Below are positions 1 through 13,350 of a DNA stretch of 33,954 nt, piece by piece. The DNA is from an uncultured Lachnospiraceae bacterium (GTDB lineage: Bacteria; Bacillota; Clostridia; Lachnospirales; Lachnospiraceae). The notes under the pieces were generated by a model, which worked only from the letters and a program-made list of their open reading frames with translations, was not told the origin of the DNA and did not search any database. The translations under genes were made by a program, and so were the position numbers. The stretch covers positions 1 to 33,954 of the forward strand of contig CATOJE010000037.1 of the NCBI GenBank assembly GCA_951800145.1, written 5' to 3'. Numbering within the stretch: position 1 is the stretch's first letter; the number at the start of each line of letters is the position of its first letter.

Positions 1-150
1 CGGTCTTCCACGGACCTTATGCGTCCGCTACGCTTTCGGCGGAGCGAGAGCGCGGTGACGTTGGGACCCGGCCTGACGCGGGCGTAGCTTCCTGGCGAAC
101 ATGCGCCTGCACCTTCCCCGCTGCCTGCGACTCCTAACGGGCTGCAAAAC

Positions 151-280
151 ACTTGGCCAGAGATTCCCAGAAGGCATGGCAGTGCACCTGGCCAGAGATT
201 CCCAGAAGGCATGGCAGTGCACTTGGCTAGAGATCCCTAGAAGGATCGGCAGTACACTTGGCTGGAGCTCCCCAGACCAT
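151..280. repeat. 35-bp direct tandem repeat, about 3.7 copies
   Basis: Units start at 151, 186, 221 and 256 (the last is partial). Units 1 and 2 differ at one base; units 3 and 4 are progressively diverged. Each begins ACTTGGC or ACCTGGC and contains AGAAGG followed by GGCAGT. The units abut with no spacers, so this is not a CRISPR array. Function unknown. Confidence 0.9.
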
Positions 281-375
281 CTGCGACTCACTGAAACAGC
301 AAAATTATGCCCTCTGACATAAACGCGCACAGTTTTGCAAGGTTAATGACATTAGGAACGTACTATATGTAAAAG

Positions 376-412
376 TGCACAAGGATCTCTGCTAATTGTA
401 TCATTTTGTGCA
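376..412. promoter_or_regulatory. Inverted repeat upstream of lacZ, candidate operator
   Basis: TGCACAA at 376-382 is mirrored by TTGTGCA at 406-412, separated by 23 bases. It lies about 45 bases upstream of the putative -10 of lacZ, a plausible place for a regulator to bind. No regulator gene accompanies the lac genes in this window, so the cognate protein is unknown. The arms are short and could be chance. Confidence 0.3.
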
Positions 413-433
413 TGTTTTGTCCATTCTGATTTA

Positions 434-5028
<4,595 letters not shown>

Positions 5029-5043
5029 AAGCGTCAGGAGCTC

Positions 5044-5072
5044 TTGACTTTGGCAGCGGTTTGAGGTATACT
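5044..5072 (+). promoter_or_regulatory. Sigma-A promoter for the UPF0251/NifX-like gene
   Basis: TTGACT (5044-5049), a 17-bp spacer and TATACT (5067-5072) give a near-consensus promoter ending 33 bases before the chosen start codon. It lies within 50 bases of the symporter stop, with no clear terminator between. Confidence 0.75.
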
Positions 5073-5105
5073 ATTATCGTCATATGTCGGAAACGGAGGT
5101 GGGGT

Positions 5106-5897
5106 ATGGCACGGCCGACTCGATGCAGAAGGATTTGTTTTCAGCCAAGGTATGACCATTTTGCCCCCTGCGGGGTGGAAGGGACAGAGCAAATCCTGCT
5201 GACAGTGGATGAATTTGAAGCAGTCCGCATTATTGATTATGAAAAAAGGACTCATGAGCAGTGTGCCAGGCAGATGGGGATTTCCCGCACAACCGTCACC
5301 GAAATGTATGAGCGGGCCCGGACAAAGCTTGCGGACTGCATTGTCAATGGGAAAGCACTGCATATTTCCGGCGGAAATTATAAGCTCTGCGACGGCTCAG
5401 ACCAGAGGTGCTGCAACCGAAGCTGCGGGAATGCCAGCTCTGTGGAGGAAGCTGCCGGAGGAAGAAAGGAAGACAGGATGATGAAGATTGCAGTTACTTA
5501 CGAGAATGGAAACGTATTCCCTCATTTCGGGCATACAGAGCAGTTCAAGATCTATGAGGCTGAGGACGGGAAGATTACCGGTTCCCAGGTTGTGGATACC
5601 AATGGAAGCGGACATGGGGCTCTGGCAGGCTTTCTTTCCGGCCAAAAGGTGGATGTGCTGATCTGCGGCGGGATTGGTGCAGGGGCACAGAATGCCCTGG
5701 CAGAGGCGGGAATCCGTCTTTACGGCGGGGTGTCCGGCAGCGCGGATGAGGCGGTTATTGCCCTGTTAGCGGGAAGCCTTGCCTACGATCCGGATGTCCA
5801 CTGCAATCACCACGGGGAAGGGCACCATCACGGCGAGGGGCATTCCTGTGGAGAGGATAACCATGGCTGCGGAGGAAATGGAGGCAGCTGCCACTAA
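5106..5897 (+). CDS. UPF0251 (DUF134) DNA-binding domain fused to a NifX/NifB-type FeMo-co-binding domain
   Basis: A 263-residue two-domain protein. Residues 1-105 match UPF0251: a MARPTRCRR start, DEFEAVRIIDYE, and a helix-turn-helix around residues 50-75 (QMGISRTTVTEMYERAR). Residues 125-225 match the dinitrogenase iron-molybdenum cofactor-binding fold (KIAVTYENG, PHFGHTEQFKIYE, CGGIGAGAQNALAEAGI). The last 30 residues are rich in His, Cys and Gly and probably bind metal. The ATG at 5106 has GGAGGTGGGG in front of it; an earlier TTG at 5061 lies inside the promoter. Met125 (5478) follows a weak AAAGGA and could allow separate production of the second domain. No nitrogenase genes are nearby, so a metal- or redox-responsive regulator is a reasonable but unproven role. 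Confidence 0.85.
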   Translation: MARPTRCRRICFQPRYDHFAPCGVEGTEQILLTVDEFEAVRIIDYEKRTHEQCARQMGISRTTVTEMYERARTKLADCIVNGKALHISGGNYKLCDGSDQRCCNRSCGNASSVEEAAGGRKEDRMMKIAVTYENGNVFPHFGHTEQFKIYEAEDGKITGSQVVDTNGSGHGALAGFLSGQKVDVLICGGIGAGAQNALAEAGIRLYGGVSGSADEAVIALLAGSLAYDPDVHCNHHGEGHHHGEGHSCGEDNHGCGGNGGSCH

Positions 5898-5908
5898 ATC
5901 AGCTTAAA

Positions 5909-5960
5909 AACCCAGTTATTTTCCAGGCGGTACAGCCGTCTGGGGGATAACCGGGTTTTT
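5909..5960 (+). terminator. Intrinsic terminator after the UPF0251/NifX-like gene
   Basis: A long stem: AACCCaGTTAT at the 5' side pairs with ATAACcGGGTT at the 3' side. An inner 8-pair hairpin (5922-5942) closes it, and a run of T follows. It ends just upstream of the next promoter. Confidence 0.85.
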
Positions 5961-5982
5961 CTGTAGGAAAGCAAGTTATTCA

Positions 5983-6011
5983 TTGTCAATAAAATTGATA
6001 TATGGTATACT
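5983..6011 (+). promoter_or_regulatory. Sigma-A promoter of the binding protein-MCP-LRR operon
   Basis: TTGTCA (5983-5988), a 17-bp spacer and TATACT (6006-6011), lying right after the terminator and 32 bases before the start of the lipoprotein gene. Confidence 0.75.
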
Positions 6012-6043
6012 TTTTTTAATTTCACTGGAAAGGTATGGTATCG

Positions 6044-7279
6044 ATGAATCGAAATTGTTTTTTCCTGCTTCCGGTCATGGGAGCATTTTTCTTGACAGCC
6101 GCCTGTGGCAGGCAGGAGCCTCCGGTATCCCAGGGCAGGATAGAGAGTTCTTCAGTGGAGCTGACCGTCTGGGGAGCCGCAGAGGACGAGGCGTTGCTTT
6201 CTGAAATTTTCTCCTCCTTCCAGTCCCGCTATGCCGGCGAGGCAGATATCCGGATCACCTATCAGCCCCAGAGCGAGTCCAGCTGCAAGGATGCACTGCT
6301 GGGTAACCTAGAGCACGGTGCGGATGTGTTCGCCTTTGCCGATGATCAGGTGGCGGCCCTGGCGGCTGCCGGCGCCCTGGATCCCATTGAGAATGGGGAA
6401 GGGATCCGCCAGGCGAATTTATCCACGGCTGTGGAGGCGGCCTCGGTGGAAGGCACATTGTATGCATACCCATTGACCGCGGATAATGGGTATTTCCTTT
6501 ACTATAATCAGGCATATTTTTCGGAGGAGGATATTCAAAGCCTGGAGCGGATCCTGGAAGTAGCGGAGGAGGCGGGGAAGGAGTTTTCCATGGACTGGTC
6601 CTCTGCATGGTATGTTTATGCATTTTTTGGAAATACCGGTTTAGAGGTGGGGCTGAATGAGGACGGACTTACCAATTATTGTACCTGGAATCGCACGGAC
6701 GGCTCCATCCGCGGCGTGGATGTGGCCCAGGCTATGCTGGGAGTGGGAACCAGCCCCGGATTTGCCAGCCGGACGGATGAGGAATTCCTCCAGGGGGTAA
6801 AGGACGGCACAGTGATCGCCGGAGTCAGCGGTGTGTGGAATGCACTGGCAGTGGAGGAGGCCTGGGGGAAAAACACCGGTGCAGCGAAGCTCCCCACTTA
6901 TATCTGCCGGGGAAAGCCTGTTCAGATGGCCTCCTTCTCCGGCTGTAAGCTCATCGGTGTGAATGCGTACTCCAAGGAACCGGAATGGGCAGATCGCCTG
7001 GCCCAGTGGATCACCAGTGAGGAGAATCAGTCCCTCCGTTTTGAACTGCGGGGGCAGGGACCTTCTAATATCCGTGCGGCGAATTCCCCTCAGGTGCAGT
7101 CCTCTCAGGCTATCGCAGCGCTGTTAGCCCAGTCGGAATTTTCCCAGCTTCAGCGGATCGGAGGGAAGTTCTGGGATCCGGTGGCAGAATATGCCCAGAG
7201 CATGGCTCAGGGGAACCCTTCCGGCGCCTCCCTTCAGGCTCAGCTGGACCGGCTGGCGGAGGGCGTGACTGCGCGGTAG
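6044..7279 (+). CDS. Extracellular solute-binding lipoprotein, family 1 (sugar-type)
   Basis: A 411-residue lipoprotein with a hydrophobic signal and lipobox LTAAC; Cys21 would be lipidated. The mature part has the layout of family 1 solute-binding proteins (UgpB/MalE type): VELTVWGAAEDEALL at the start, GADVFAFADDQVAALAAAGAL, and YAYPLTADNGYFLYYNQAYF. These proteins normally deliver sugars or oligosaccharides to an ABC importer, but no permease or ATPase lies beside this one. Instead a chemoreceptor follows 31 bases downstream, so sensing rather than import is a reasonable inference. The ATG at 6044 is preferred because GGAAAGG ends 10 bases upstream; the ATG at 6035 is too close to it. Ligand unknown. 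Confidence 0.85.
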   Translation: MNRNCFFLLPVMGAFFLTAACGRQEPPVSQGRIESSSVELTVWGAAEDEALLSEIFSSFQSRYAGEADIRITYQPQSESSCKDALLGNLEHGADVFAFADDQVAALAAAGALDPIENGEGIRQANLSTAVEAASVEGTLYAYPLTADNGYFLYYNQAYFSEEDIQSLERILEVAEEAGKEFSMDWSSAWYVYAFFGNTGLEVGLNEDGLTNYCTWNRTDGSIRGVDVAQAMLGVGTSPGFASRTDEEFLQGVKDGTVIAGVSGVWNALAVEEAWGKNTGAAKLPTYICRGKPVQMASFSGCKLIGVNAYSKEPEWADRLAQWITSEENQSLRFELRGQGPSNIRAANSPQVQSSQAIAALLAQSEFSQLQRIGGKFWDPVAEYAQSMAQGNPSGASLQAQLDRLAEGVTAR

Positions 7280-7310
7280 GCAGCCGAAGATGTGTTAAGG
7301 AGAGAATGGT

Positions 7311-8897
7311 ATGAAAGGCAAATTGACACTGCAGCAGCGTTTGATCCTGCCCGTCATTCTGTTAGGGCTGATAACGCTTCTGTCAAATATCCTGGCGGTT
7401 TTCAGCATTCACAATGTGAATGCCAATGCAGGGATTATCGTAGATGAATACATGACCAGCGAGGCAAGGCTGGAGGATATCCGGCGCTCCATGATGGACA
7501 TTCACCGCCTGGCCTTGTCCCATATCGTGGCAGCTGACCATGGGACTATGATTCGGCTGGTCCAGGAGATCAAGGAGAAGGAGAGCCAGCTGGATGAAAA
7601 GCTGGCGGATTACAAGTGCTTCGTAGAAGAGGCGGATGCTAAGACCTATGAATCCCTTTTGCAGGAATACGATGCGTTAAAGCACGGTCTGGTTTCTCTG
7701 GTATGCGCCAGCGCGGACAGCAAGACGAAGGAGGCCTACGCCTGCGCTAATGGCGAGGTGGCCACCTGGATCGGCGCCGCAGAGGAAAGCATGGACGCCC
7801 TCTATGCCTCAACCAGCGCCCAGGCCCGGGAGGCCAGGAGCCGGCTTACCTTAGTCTACTTTACAGCGCTGGGGATCAGCACGGTTACATTGATCGCCGG
7901 CATCCTTTTGGTGGCGGCTGCCTTCCGCATTATCCGGAGGTCGGTTATCGCCCCCATTCGGGACGCCATGGACACCTTAAAGGGAAGCTCGGAGCGCATC
8001 CGCGGCGTGGTGGGGGATGTCCGGGGACGGACAAAGGCCTCTGCCGGAAATGCCAGGAAGCTTTCCGGCCTTACAGACCAGCTTTCCGCTGCTTTGGAGG
8101 AGATCGCCAGCAGCGCCTCAGTGATCCGCGACAGCGCCCAGAGAACCCAGGAGGATACGAAAACCATGGCAGAGGAGTGCGCCGCCATGGAGGATTACTC
8201 TGCAAAGATGCGCGGGAGGGCGGAGAACATGGAGGCCTCTGCCCGCACAGAGATGGAGGCTGTAAAGGCACGGACGGAGGAGATTGTGTCTATGCTGGAC
8301 GGAGCCATCCAACGGAGCCGGAATGTGAATCAGATCAGCCTTTTATCCAAGGATATACTTTCCATCTCCTCCTCCACGGATCTGATCGCCATCAATGCCT
8401 CCATCGAAGCCACCCGGGCCGGAGAGGCCGGGAAGGGCTTTGCCGTGGTTGCCCAGGAAATCCGGAGCCTGGCGGATTCCTGTGGAGAGACCGCAGTCCA
8501 TATCCAGGAGGTGAGCACAGTGGTAAATGAAGCAGTGACCTATCTTTCCGACAGCGCCCAGCAGCTGGTAGACTATCTGGGCAGGACGGTCCTTGCCCAG
8601 TTTGAACAATCCGTCCAGACCGGACAGCAGTATCGGGAGGACGCAGGATACATCCAGGGCTGCATGGAGGATTTTAATAGCCGGACTGTGCTTTTGAGAT
8701 CTGCCATGGATGCCATCGCCGACTCCATTGCAAATATCTCCGGCGCCATCGATGGCGCGGCCCAGGGAGTGGCCGGCACAGCCGGCAGCACCCATGGCCT
8801 GGTGGAGGATATGGCTGGCATCACAGCGGGGATGGATACGAATCAGGAGATAGTAGGAGAACTGCAGCGGCAGATGGATGTATTTGCTAATTTGTGA
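7311..8897 (+). CDS. Methyl-accepting chemotaxis protein
   Basis: A 528-residue transmembrane chemoreceptor. Helix 1 spans about residues 11-33, a short, mostly helical extracytoplasmic domain follows (34-180), helix 2 spans about 181-206, then a HAMP-like linker and a long coiled-coil signalling domain. The CheA/CheW-interacting hairpin tip is clear at residues 359-391 ([20 protein letters not shown], then [10 protein letters not shown]). The sensor domain is small, of four-helix-bundle type, and could read a ligand-loaded partner. The gene follows the binding lipoprotein in the same apparent operon, with TAAGGAGAG before the start, so that lipoprotein may be its partner. No other che or flagellar genes are present in the window. 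Confidence 0.93.
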   Translation: MKGKLTLQQRLILPVILLGLITLLSNILAVFSIHNVNANAGIIVDEYMTSEARLEDIRRSMMDIHRLALSHIVAADHGTMIRLVQEIKEKESQLDEKLADYKCFVEEADAKTYESLLQEYDALKHGLVSLVCASADSKTKEAYACANGEVATWIGAAEESMDALYASTSAQAREARSRLTLVYFTALGISTVTLIAGILLVAAAFRIIRRSVIAPIRDAMDTLKGSSERIRGVVGDVRGRTKASAGNARKLSGLTDQLSAALEEIASSASVIRDSAQRTQEDTKTMAEECAAMEDYSAKMRGRAENMEASARTEMEAVKARTEEIVSMLDGAIQRSRNVNQISLLSKDILSISSSTDLIAINASIEATRAGEAGKGFAVVAQEIRSLADSCGETAVHIQEVSTVVNEAVTYLSDSAQQLVDYLGRTVLAQFEQSVQTGQQYREDAGYIQGCMEDFNSRTVLLRSAMDAIADSIANISGAIDGAAQGVAGTAGSTHGLVEDMAGITAGMDTNQEIVGELQRQMDVFANL

Positions 8898-8922
8898 TCA
8901 TGGAACAAAGGATGGTATCTGT

Positions 8923-10890
8923 ATGAAGATCGTGGACTTAAAATGCCCCTCCTGCGGCGGAAAGCTGATTCCGGTGGAGGGAAATTCGAAAATTGTTTGC
9001 TGTGAATACTGTAAAAGCCAGTTTGTGCTGGAGGAGGATCAAATCATAAACTATCATATCCACCAGTATGGCAGTACGCCTCCAGCCCAGCCGGAGCGCT
9101 TTTCCGCGAATACCGGTGGGGACTTTTCCGCGAAATCCGCTGGGATTGCAGTGGCAGCCCTGGCCATCGCTATCCTGTCGATGATCTCCTTGTCTGTCAT
9201 CCGCGGGTCGAAAAAGGATGCGCCGCCGACGGTTCCGGCCTCTGCGTTCCAGGCAGTTACCGGGGAAAGCCTCTATGACATAGAAGAAGGCGATGAGGAG
9301 AACCTGGAGGCGGAGATGGCCTATTCTCCCTTGTATGAGCAGATTCTGGGGGAGATATTCCAAAAGCCCGCGGACACAGTGACGGCCAAGGAGCTGGACA
9401 CCCTGAAATACTTAAGCATAGAGCTGGGCTCCGACACCCACAGGATTCGATACAGCTTTGAGGATCCCTATGAGTCGGACCAGGCCCAGATCTATGATCT
9501 GGAGACCGGGGCAGTGTCCTGGGATCCCGGGGACTGGGCCGCCTTCACCGGCTTGGTAAAGGCCGATTTGGGCTCGGATTCGTATGGGCTGGAGGCCATC
9601 GGAACACTGGAGCATTTAAAGGGCCTTGCCTGCTACCGGGCAGAGTTTTCCTCCCTGGCAGAAATCCTTCCCGCGGAGCAGATCCTGGAGCTGGATGTGG
9701 ATCATCCGGAGGGACTGGAGGGGATAGGAGATTTCCAGAACCTGGAGATTCTCCGGCTGGAGGATGTGCGCACGCCGGATCTGAAGCAGCTGGTGACCCT
9801 TAAGAATTTAAGGTCCCTGACCATAGAAGAATACTTTGACTCAGATGAGGCGGGCGCACTGACGAATTACTCCGCATTGTCCGTGCTTACCAGTCTGGAG
9901 CACCTGGCCTTAGACTCGGAGGCCATCCGGGAGCTAAGCTTTTTAAAGCCTCTGGGGAAGCTGACCAGCCTCTCGATCCAGGGCACGGAATGTCTGGGAA
10001 TCGAGCCTCTGGGGGAGCTGACCCAGCTCACCTCTCTGGAGCTTGGGGATAATGATTCTGTAACGGACTACAGCCCCTTAAAGAGCCTGACCGGGCTGAA
10101 GACTCTGACCATCGATAAAAATACCACCTGCAATGACCCGGATCTATCTTCCCTGGGGAATCTGGAGGAGCTGGAGATCAGCGGCTTTCTCTCCGTCGCC
10201 TTCCTTGGGAATATGGGGAATTTAAGAGAGCTTAGCATACATGGCTGCAACATGGATGAGGCATGGGCCCTGTCCTCCCTGACCGGGCTGGAGAGCCTGA
10301 CCTGCTACTCGGTCTGGACCAACGCCCACGCCATGAAAAATGTCAGCTTTATCGACGGGATGGCGAACCTAAAGCGCCTTAGCTTCTGCAATCTCCACCC
10401 GGACAGCTTCTTCAGCGGATATGGAAATAATGTGGAAATCTACGGCGACATTTCCAATGTGTTTAATCACCCCGGCCTGGAGGAGCTGTACTTAAGCGAC
10501 TGTGTGGTGGGCATCGACTTCGGACGGATCCAGGATAATCCATCCCTTAAGGTGCTGCGGATGAACAAGATCAGCGTAAAGGAAAACTTCTACGTGGAAT
10601 CCTATGGAGGTATGACTAATATCTGGTATGACGATGTCTCCTTTGATGAAAACACCAGCTTCCTCGCTCATTTTCCAAACCTGGAGGAGCTGGAGCTGAA
10701 TGAGAACCAGCTTACCAATATAGCATTTGCGGCTTCTCTGAAAAACCTGAAGCGCTTCAGCCTCCAGGATAATTATGTGACGGATCTGTCGCCCTTAAAT
10801 CAGTCCGGAAGCCTTAAGTACCTGGATGTCCGGAAGAATCCGGCAGGCGGCGTTCCGGAGGCCGGGGACGGGATGGTGATTTTACAGTAA
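8923..10890 (+). CDS. Zinc-ribbon, transmembrane, leucine-rich-repeat protein of unknown function
   Basis: A 655-residue protein with three parts. Residues 8-30 form a zinc ribbon (CPSC, then CEYC: Cys8, 11, 27 and 30). Residues about 73-94 are a single transmembrane helix. From about 215 to the end there are many leucine-rich repeats of the internalin-like, roughly 22-residue type, for example LTSLELGDN and LKRFSLQDN. The likely topology is a cytoplasmic ribbon and an outside LRR domain, an inference from the helix. The start at 8923 follows AAAGGATGG; an upstream ATG at 8878 would overlap the chemoreceptor gene. It is third in the operon with the binding lipoprotein and the chemoreceptor, 25 bases behind the latter. 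I cannot assign a function. Confidence 0.82.
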   Translation: MKIVDLKCPSCGGKLIPVEGNSKIVCCEYCKSQFVLEEDQIINYHIHQYGSTPPAQPERFSANTGGDFSAKSAGIAVAALAIAILSMISLSVIRGSKKDAPPTVPASAFQAVTGESLYDIEEGDEENLEAEMAYSPLYEQILGEIFQKPADTVTAKELDTLKYLSIELGSDTHRIRYSFEDPYESDQAQIYDLETGAVSWDPGDWAAFTGLVKADLGSDSYGLEAIGTLEHLKGLACYRAEFSSLAEILPAEQILELDVDHPEGLEGIGDFQNLEILRLEDVRTPDLKQLVTLKNLRSLTIEEYFDSDEAGALTNYSALSVLTSLEHLALDSEAIRELSFLKPLGKLTSLSIQGTECLGIEPLGELTQLTSLELGDNDSVTDYSPLKSLTGLKTLTIDKNTTCNDPDLSSLGNLEELEISGFLSVAFLGNMGNLRELSIHGCNMDEAWALSSLTGLESLTCYSVWTNAHAMKNVSFIDGMANLKRLSFCNLHPDSFFSGYGNNVEIYGDISNVFNHPGLEELYLSDCVVGIDFGRIQDNPSLKVLRMNKISVKENFYVESYGGMTNIWYDDVSFDENTSFLAHFPNLEELELNENQLTNIAFAASLKNLKRFSLQDNYVTDLSPLNQSGSLKYLDVRKNPAGGVPEAGDGMVILQ

Positions 10891-10935
10891 GCCTTCATGC
10901 GCCCGGCAAAGGAGGCACCGCCACACAGGAAAGTC

Positions 10936-10963
10936 TTTACAAACAGAAATTTTGTGTTAAAAT
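10936..10963 (+). promoter_or_regulatory. Putative promoter of ddh
   Basis: TTTACA (10936-10941), a 16-bp spacer and TAAAAT (10958-10963), 38 bases before the ddh start. I see no clear terminator between the LRR gene and this site, so read-through is possible. Confidence 0.5.
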
Positions 10964-11001
10964 ACGAAACGATGGATGATAATACAAAGGAGTGAATTTT
11001 T

Positions 11002-11988
11002 ATGAGCATTCGAATAGGAATTTTAGGATATGGAAATCTGGGAAAGGGGGTGGAGAGCGCGGTCCGTCAGAATCCGGACATGGAATTAGCCGCCGTCTTC
11101 ACCCGCCGCAGCCCGGAGTCAGTAAGCATTCAAACGCCGGGAGTACCGGTTCTCCATGTGGAGCAGCTGGAGCACATGAAATCCCAGATCGATGTGCTGA
11201 TCCTCTGCGGCGGAAGCGCCACCGACCTGCCGGAGCAGACTCCAGGCTATGCTGCAAGCTATAATGTGGTGGACAGCTTTGACACCCACGCAAGGATTCC
11301 GGAGCATTTTGCGGCTGTGGATGCAGCCGCCAGGGCCGGGGGAAAGGTGGGGATTATCTCCTGCGGCTGGGATCCGGGAATGTTTTCCCTGAACCGCTTA
11401 TACGCCAATGCGATCCTGCCAGAGGGACAGGATTATACCTTCTGGGGGAAGGGGGTCAGCCAGGGACATTCAGACGCCATCCGCCGCATCAAGGGCGTAG
11501 CGGATGCCAGACAGTATACCATCCCGGTTCCTGCAGCCTTAGAGGCTGTGCGGGAGGGCAGGAATCCAGAATTGAACACCCGGCAGAAGCACACCAGGGA
11601 ATGCTTTGTGGTGGCAGAGGAAGGGGCGGATAAGGTAAGAATTGAACAGGAGATTAAAACCATGCCTAATTACTTTGCAGATTATGACACCACCGTGCAT
11701 TTCATCACAGCAAAGGAGATGGCCCGGGATCACAGCGGGCTGCCCCACGGCGGCTGTGTCATCCGCACCGGCAGAACCGGCATAGAAAAGGACCACGGCC
11801 ATGTGATCGAGTACCGCCTGAATCTGGACTCCAACCCGGAATTTACCGGGGCTGTGCTCACTGCCTGCGCCAGAGCCGCCTTCCGGATGAACCAGGAGGG
11901 GATGACAGGCGGCAAGACCATCCTTGATATCCCGCCGTCCTATCTCTCGGCAAAAAGCGGGGAGGAGCTGAGAAGGCAGCTGCTGTAG
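11002..11988 (+). CDS. ddh: Meso-diaminopimelate D-dehydrogenase
   Basis: A 328-residue NADPH-dependent oxidoreductase that makes meso-diaminopimelate from tetrahydrodipicolinate and ammonia in one step, feeding lysine and peptidoglycan synthesis. The N-terminal Rossmann motif GILGYGNLGKGVE, the VLILCGGSATDLPEQTP segment, DSFDTH, and ISCGWDPGMFS with FWGKGVSQGHSDAIRR are typical of Corynebacterium glutamicum-type Ddh, as is the length. AAAGGAG precedes the ATG at 11002. The gene stands alone, convergent with the azl genes. Confidence 0.95.
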   Translation: MSIRIGILGYGNLGKGVESAVRQNPDMELAAVFTRRSPESVSIQTPGVPVLHVEQLEHMKSQIDVLILCGGSATDLPEQTPGYAASYNVVDSFDTHARIPEHFAAVDAAARAGGKVGIISCGWDPGMFSLNRLYANAILPEGQDYTFWGKGVSQGHSDAIRRIKGVADARQYTIPVPAALEAVREGRNPELNTRQKHTRECFVVAEEGADKVRIEQEIKTMPNYFADYDTTVHFITAKEMARDHSGLPHGGCVIRTGRTGIEKDHGHVIEYRLNLDSNPEFTGAVLTACARAAFRMNQEGMTGGKTILDIPPSYLSAKSGEELRRQLL

Positions 11989-12016
11989 GGCGATTTCGGC
12001 TTTTAGGCGGCGCTGC

Positions 12017-12343
12017 TTAATGAAACCACGTCTGAACCAGATACATGTATAGAATCGTTCCGCCTCCCACGCTCAGCAGCGTATTCCTGCGCCACCTATG
12101 TAAAAAAACAGTGAACAGGATGGACAAAAGCTCCGGGAGGCCGTGAAACCGGGAGAAGACCGCGTCCTTCAGGCCATACACCACTAAGAATCCAATCACA
12201 GCACAGGGAAGGACCGTCCCCAGCCAGGCGATGAACCTGGGGGGAGTTTTACCCTCCGGAAACAGGAGGAAGGGCAGGAATCGGGTGAGCATGGTGCCTA
12301 TTATAACCGCTAATATGGTAATCACTTGCTGCAGTACCGTCAT
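12017..12343 (-). CDS. azlD: AzlD-type small subunit of branched-chain amino acid exporter
   Basis: A 108-residue membrane protein with about four hydrophobic segments and the AzlD-family signature GTMLTRFLPFLLFPEG and PCAVIGFLVVYGLKD near the middle. AzlD works with AzlC to export branched-chain amino acids and some analogues. Its start overlaps the azlC stop by four bases, so the pair is translationally coupled. Substrate inferred from the family. Confidence 0.87.
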   Translation of the reverse strand: MTVLQQVITILAVIIGTMLTRFLPFLLFPEGKTPPRFIAWLGTVLPCAVIGFLVVYGLKDAVFSRFHGLPELLSILFTVFLHRWRRNTLLSVGGGTILYMYLVQTWFH

Positions 12344-13050
12344 GGCTTCCTCCCTTCTTCCTTTTCCTTAAGGCTTATATTCCGGTCTCTGGTGAGAGAA
12401 AGGCAGAGAATCATCAGGGCCATGGCCGGAAGAATAAAGGCCTTCGCGCCGAAAAGCAGCAGGGCGCCAAGGGAGCAGGCCAGTCCGGTAAGGGCAGGCC
12501 CGTGGCGCCGGTTCTCCTCCCACTGGTTCATAAACATGACAAGGAACAAGGCTGTCATAACAAACTCAATTCCGGTTGTGTCAAAGCGGATCACGTATCC
12601 TAAAAGAGCGCCCAGGGTAGCTCCGGATACCCAGTATATCTGGTTCAGAAGGGTGACAAAAAACAGAAACCATCCCCGGTCCACCCCGGCCGGAGGCTTT
12701 ACGGCACAGTTGATGGTAAAGGTTTCGTCACACATGCCATAGATGAGATACGCTTTTTTCCAGCCTGTATTCTTATATTTTTCCAGCATAGAAATACCGT
12801 AAAAAATATGTCTGGCATTCACCATCAATGCCAGGAAAAATGCATAGAGGGGATGAAATGCTGACAGCAGAAGATTCACCGTGACAAATTCCATGGAGCC
12901 GGCGAAAATAAAAAGGCTCATCAGCATGGGATACACAAAGGAGAAGCCCTTGCTCCGCATAAGAAATCCGTAGGACATCCCCAGAAACAGAAATCCGACG
13001 CAGATGGGAAGGGTATGGGGGAAGGCTGCTTTCAGTGCGTTTGTCTTCAT
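12340..13050 (-). CDS. azlC: AzlC-type large subunit of branched-chain amino acid exporter
   Basis: A 236-residue polytopic membrane protein of the AzlC family: ICVGFLFLGMSYGF near the start, FAGSMEFVTVNLL, and the conserved NARHIFYGISML block, followed by KAYLIYGMCDETF. The ATG at 13050 is preferred over one at 13068 because AAAGGA lies at the right distance in front of it. AzlC forms the main body of the exporter with AzlD. No Lrp-type regulator is adjacent. Confidence 0.9.
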   Translation of the reverse strand: MKTNALKAAFPHTLPICVGFLFLGMSYGFLMRSKGFSFVYPMLMSLFIFAGSMEFVTVNLLLSAFHPLYAFFLALMVNARHIFYGISMLEKYKNTGWKKAYLIYGMCDETFTINCAVKPPAGVDRGWFLFFVTLLNQIYWVSGATLGALLGYVIRFDTTGIEFVMTALFLVMFMNQWEENRRHGPALTGLACSLGALLLFGAKAFILPAMALMILCLSLTRDRNISLKEKEEGRKP

Positions 13051-13086
13051 AATCGAAAATCCTTTCATTTGTATGCTAATCCCCGA

Positions 13087-13350
13087 TTACCTGGATTTTT
13101 TATATTTCTGATTCCTGCTGTTTGGCTTATGGGGGATCGTGCGCTCAATCAGCTTCTCGTCAAGGGCGGGATTCAGATAGTTTTTGCGGAAGGTGGGTCT
13201 ATGAGAAAGCCCCAGCCGTTCCATAAGCTCTGCAGCCGATAGCGTTTCATTACCGAGAGCGGAGAGAAGCCGCCGGGTTGGCGTATTATCTTGACAAAAA
13301 CTATTCATAAACTTCCCAGTAACCGTATCGTTTACCACCCTTGCGCTCAA
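13087..13350 (-). pseudogene. Out-of-frame C-terminal remnant of an AlbA_2/Fic-associated winged-helix protein
   Basis: After the stop of the broken AlbA_2 gene, a different frame continues with LLSALGNETLSAAELMERLG, LSHRPTFRKNYL and a PNSRNQKY ending. I recognise this as the usual last 60-70 residues of ATP-binding or filamentation-type (Fic-associated) proteins that end in a winged helix. There is no start codon with a ribosome binding site of its own, and the first 15 residues of the open frame are out-of-frame translation of the neighbouring gene. The recognisable homology covers about 13087-13285. It looks like the tail of an older gene whose front has been replaced. Confidence 0.6.

Noticed and set aside
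151..280. CRISPR array
   Set aside because: The 35-bp units abut directly with no spacers, and there are no cas genes.
28..330. Minus-strand 100-residue frame over the tandem repeat
   Set aside because: Composition is Arg/Pro-rich and repeat-driven, with no ribosome binding site; a by-product of GC-rich DNA.
12326..12742. Plus-strand frame opposite azlC
   Set aside because: It lies antisense to a well-supported membrane protein gene and shows no family features.
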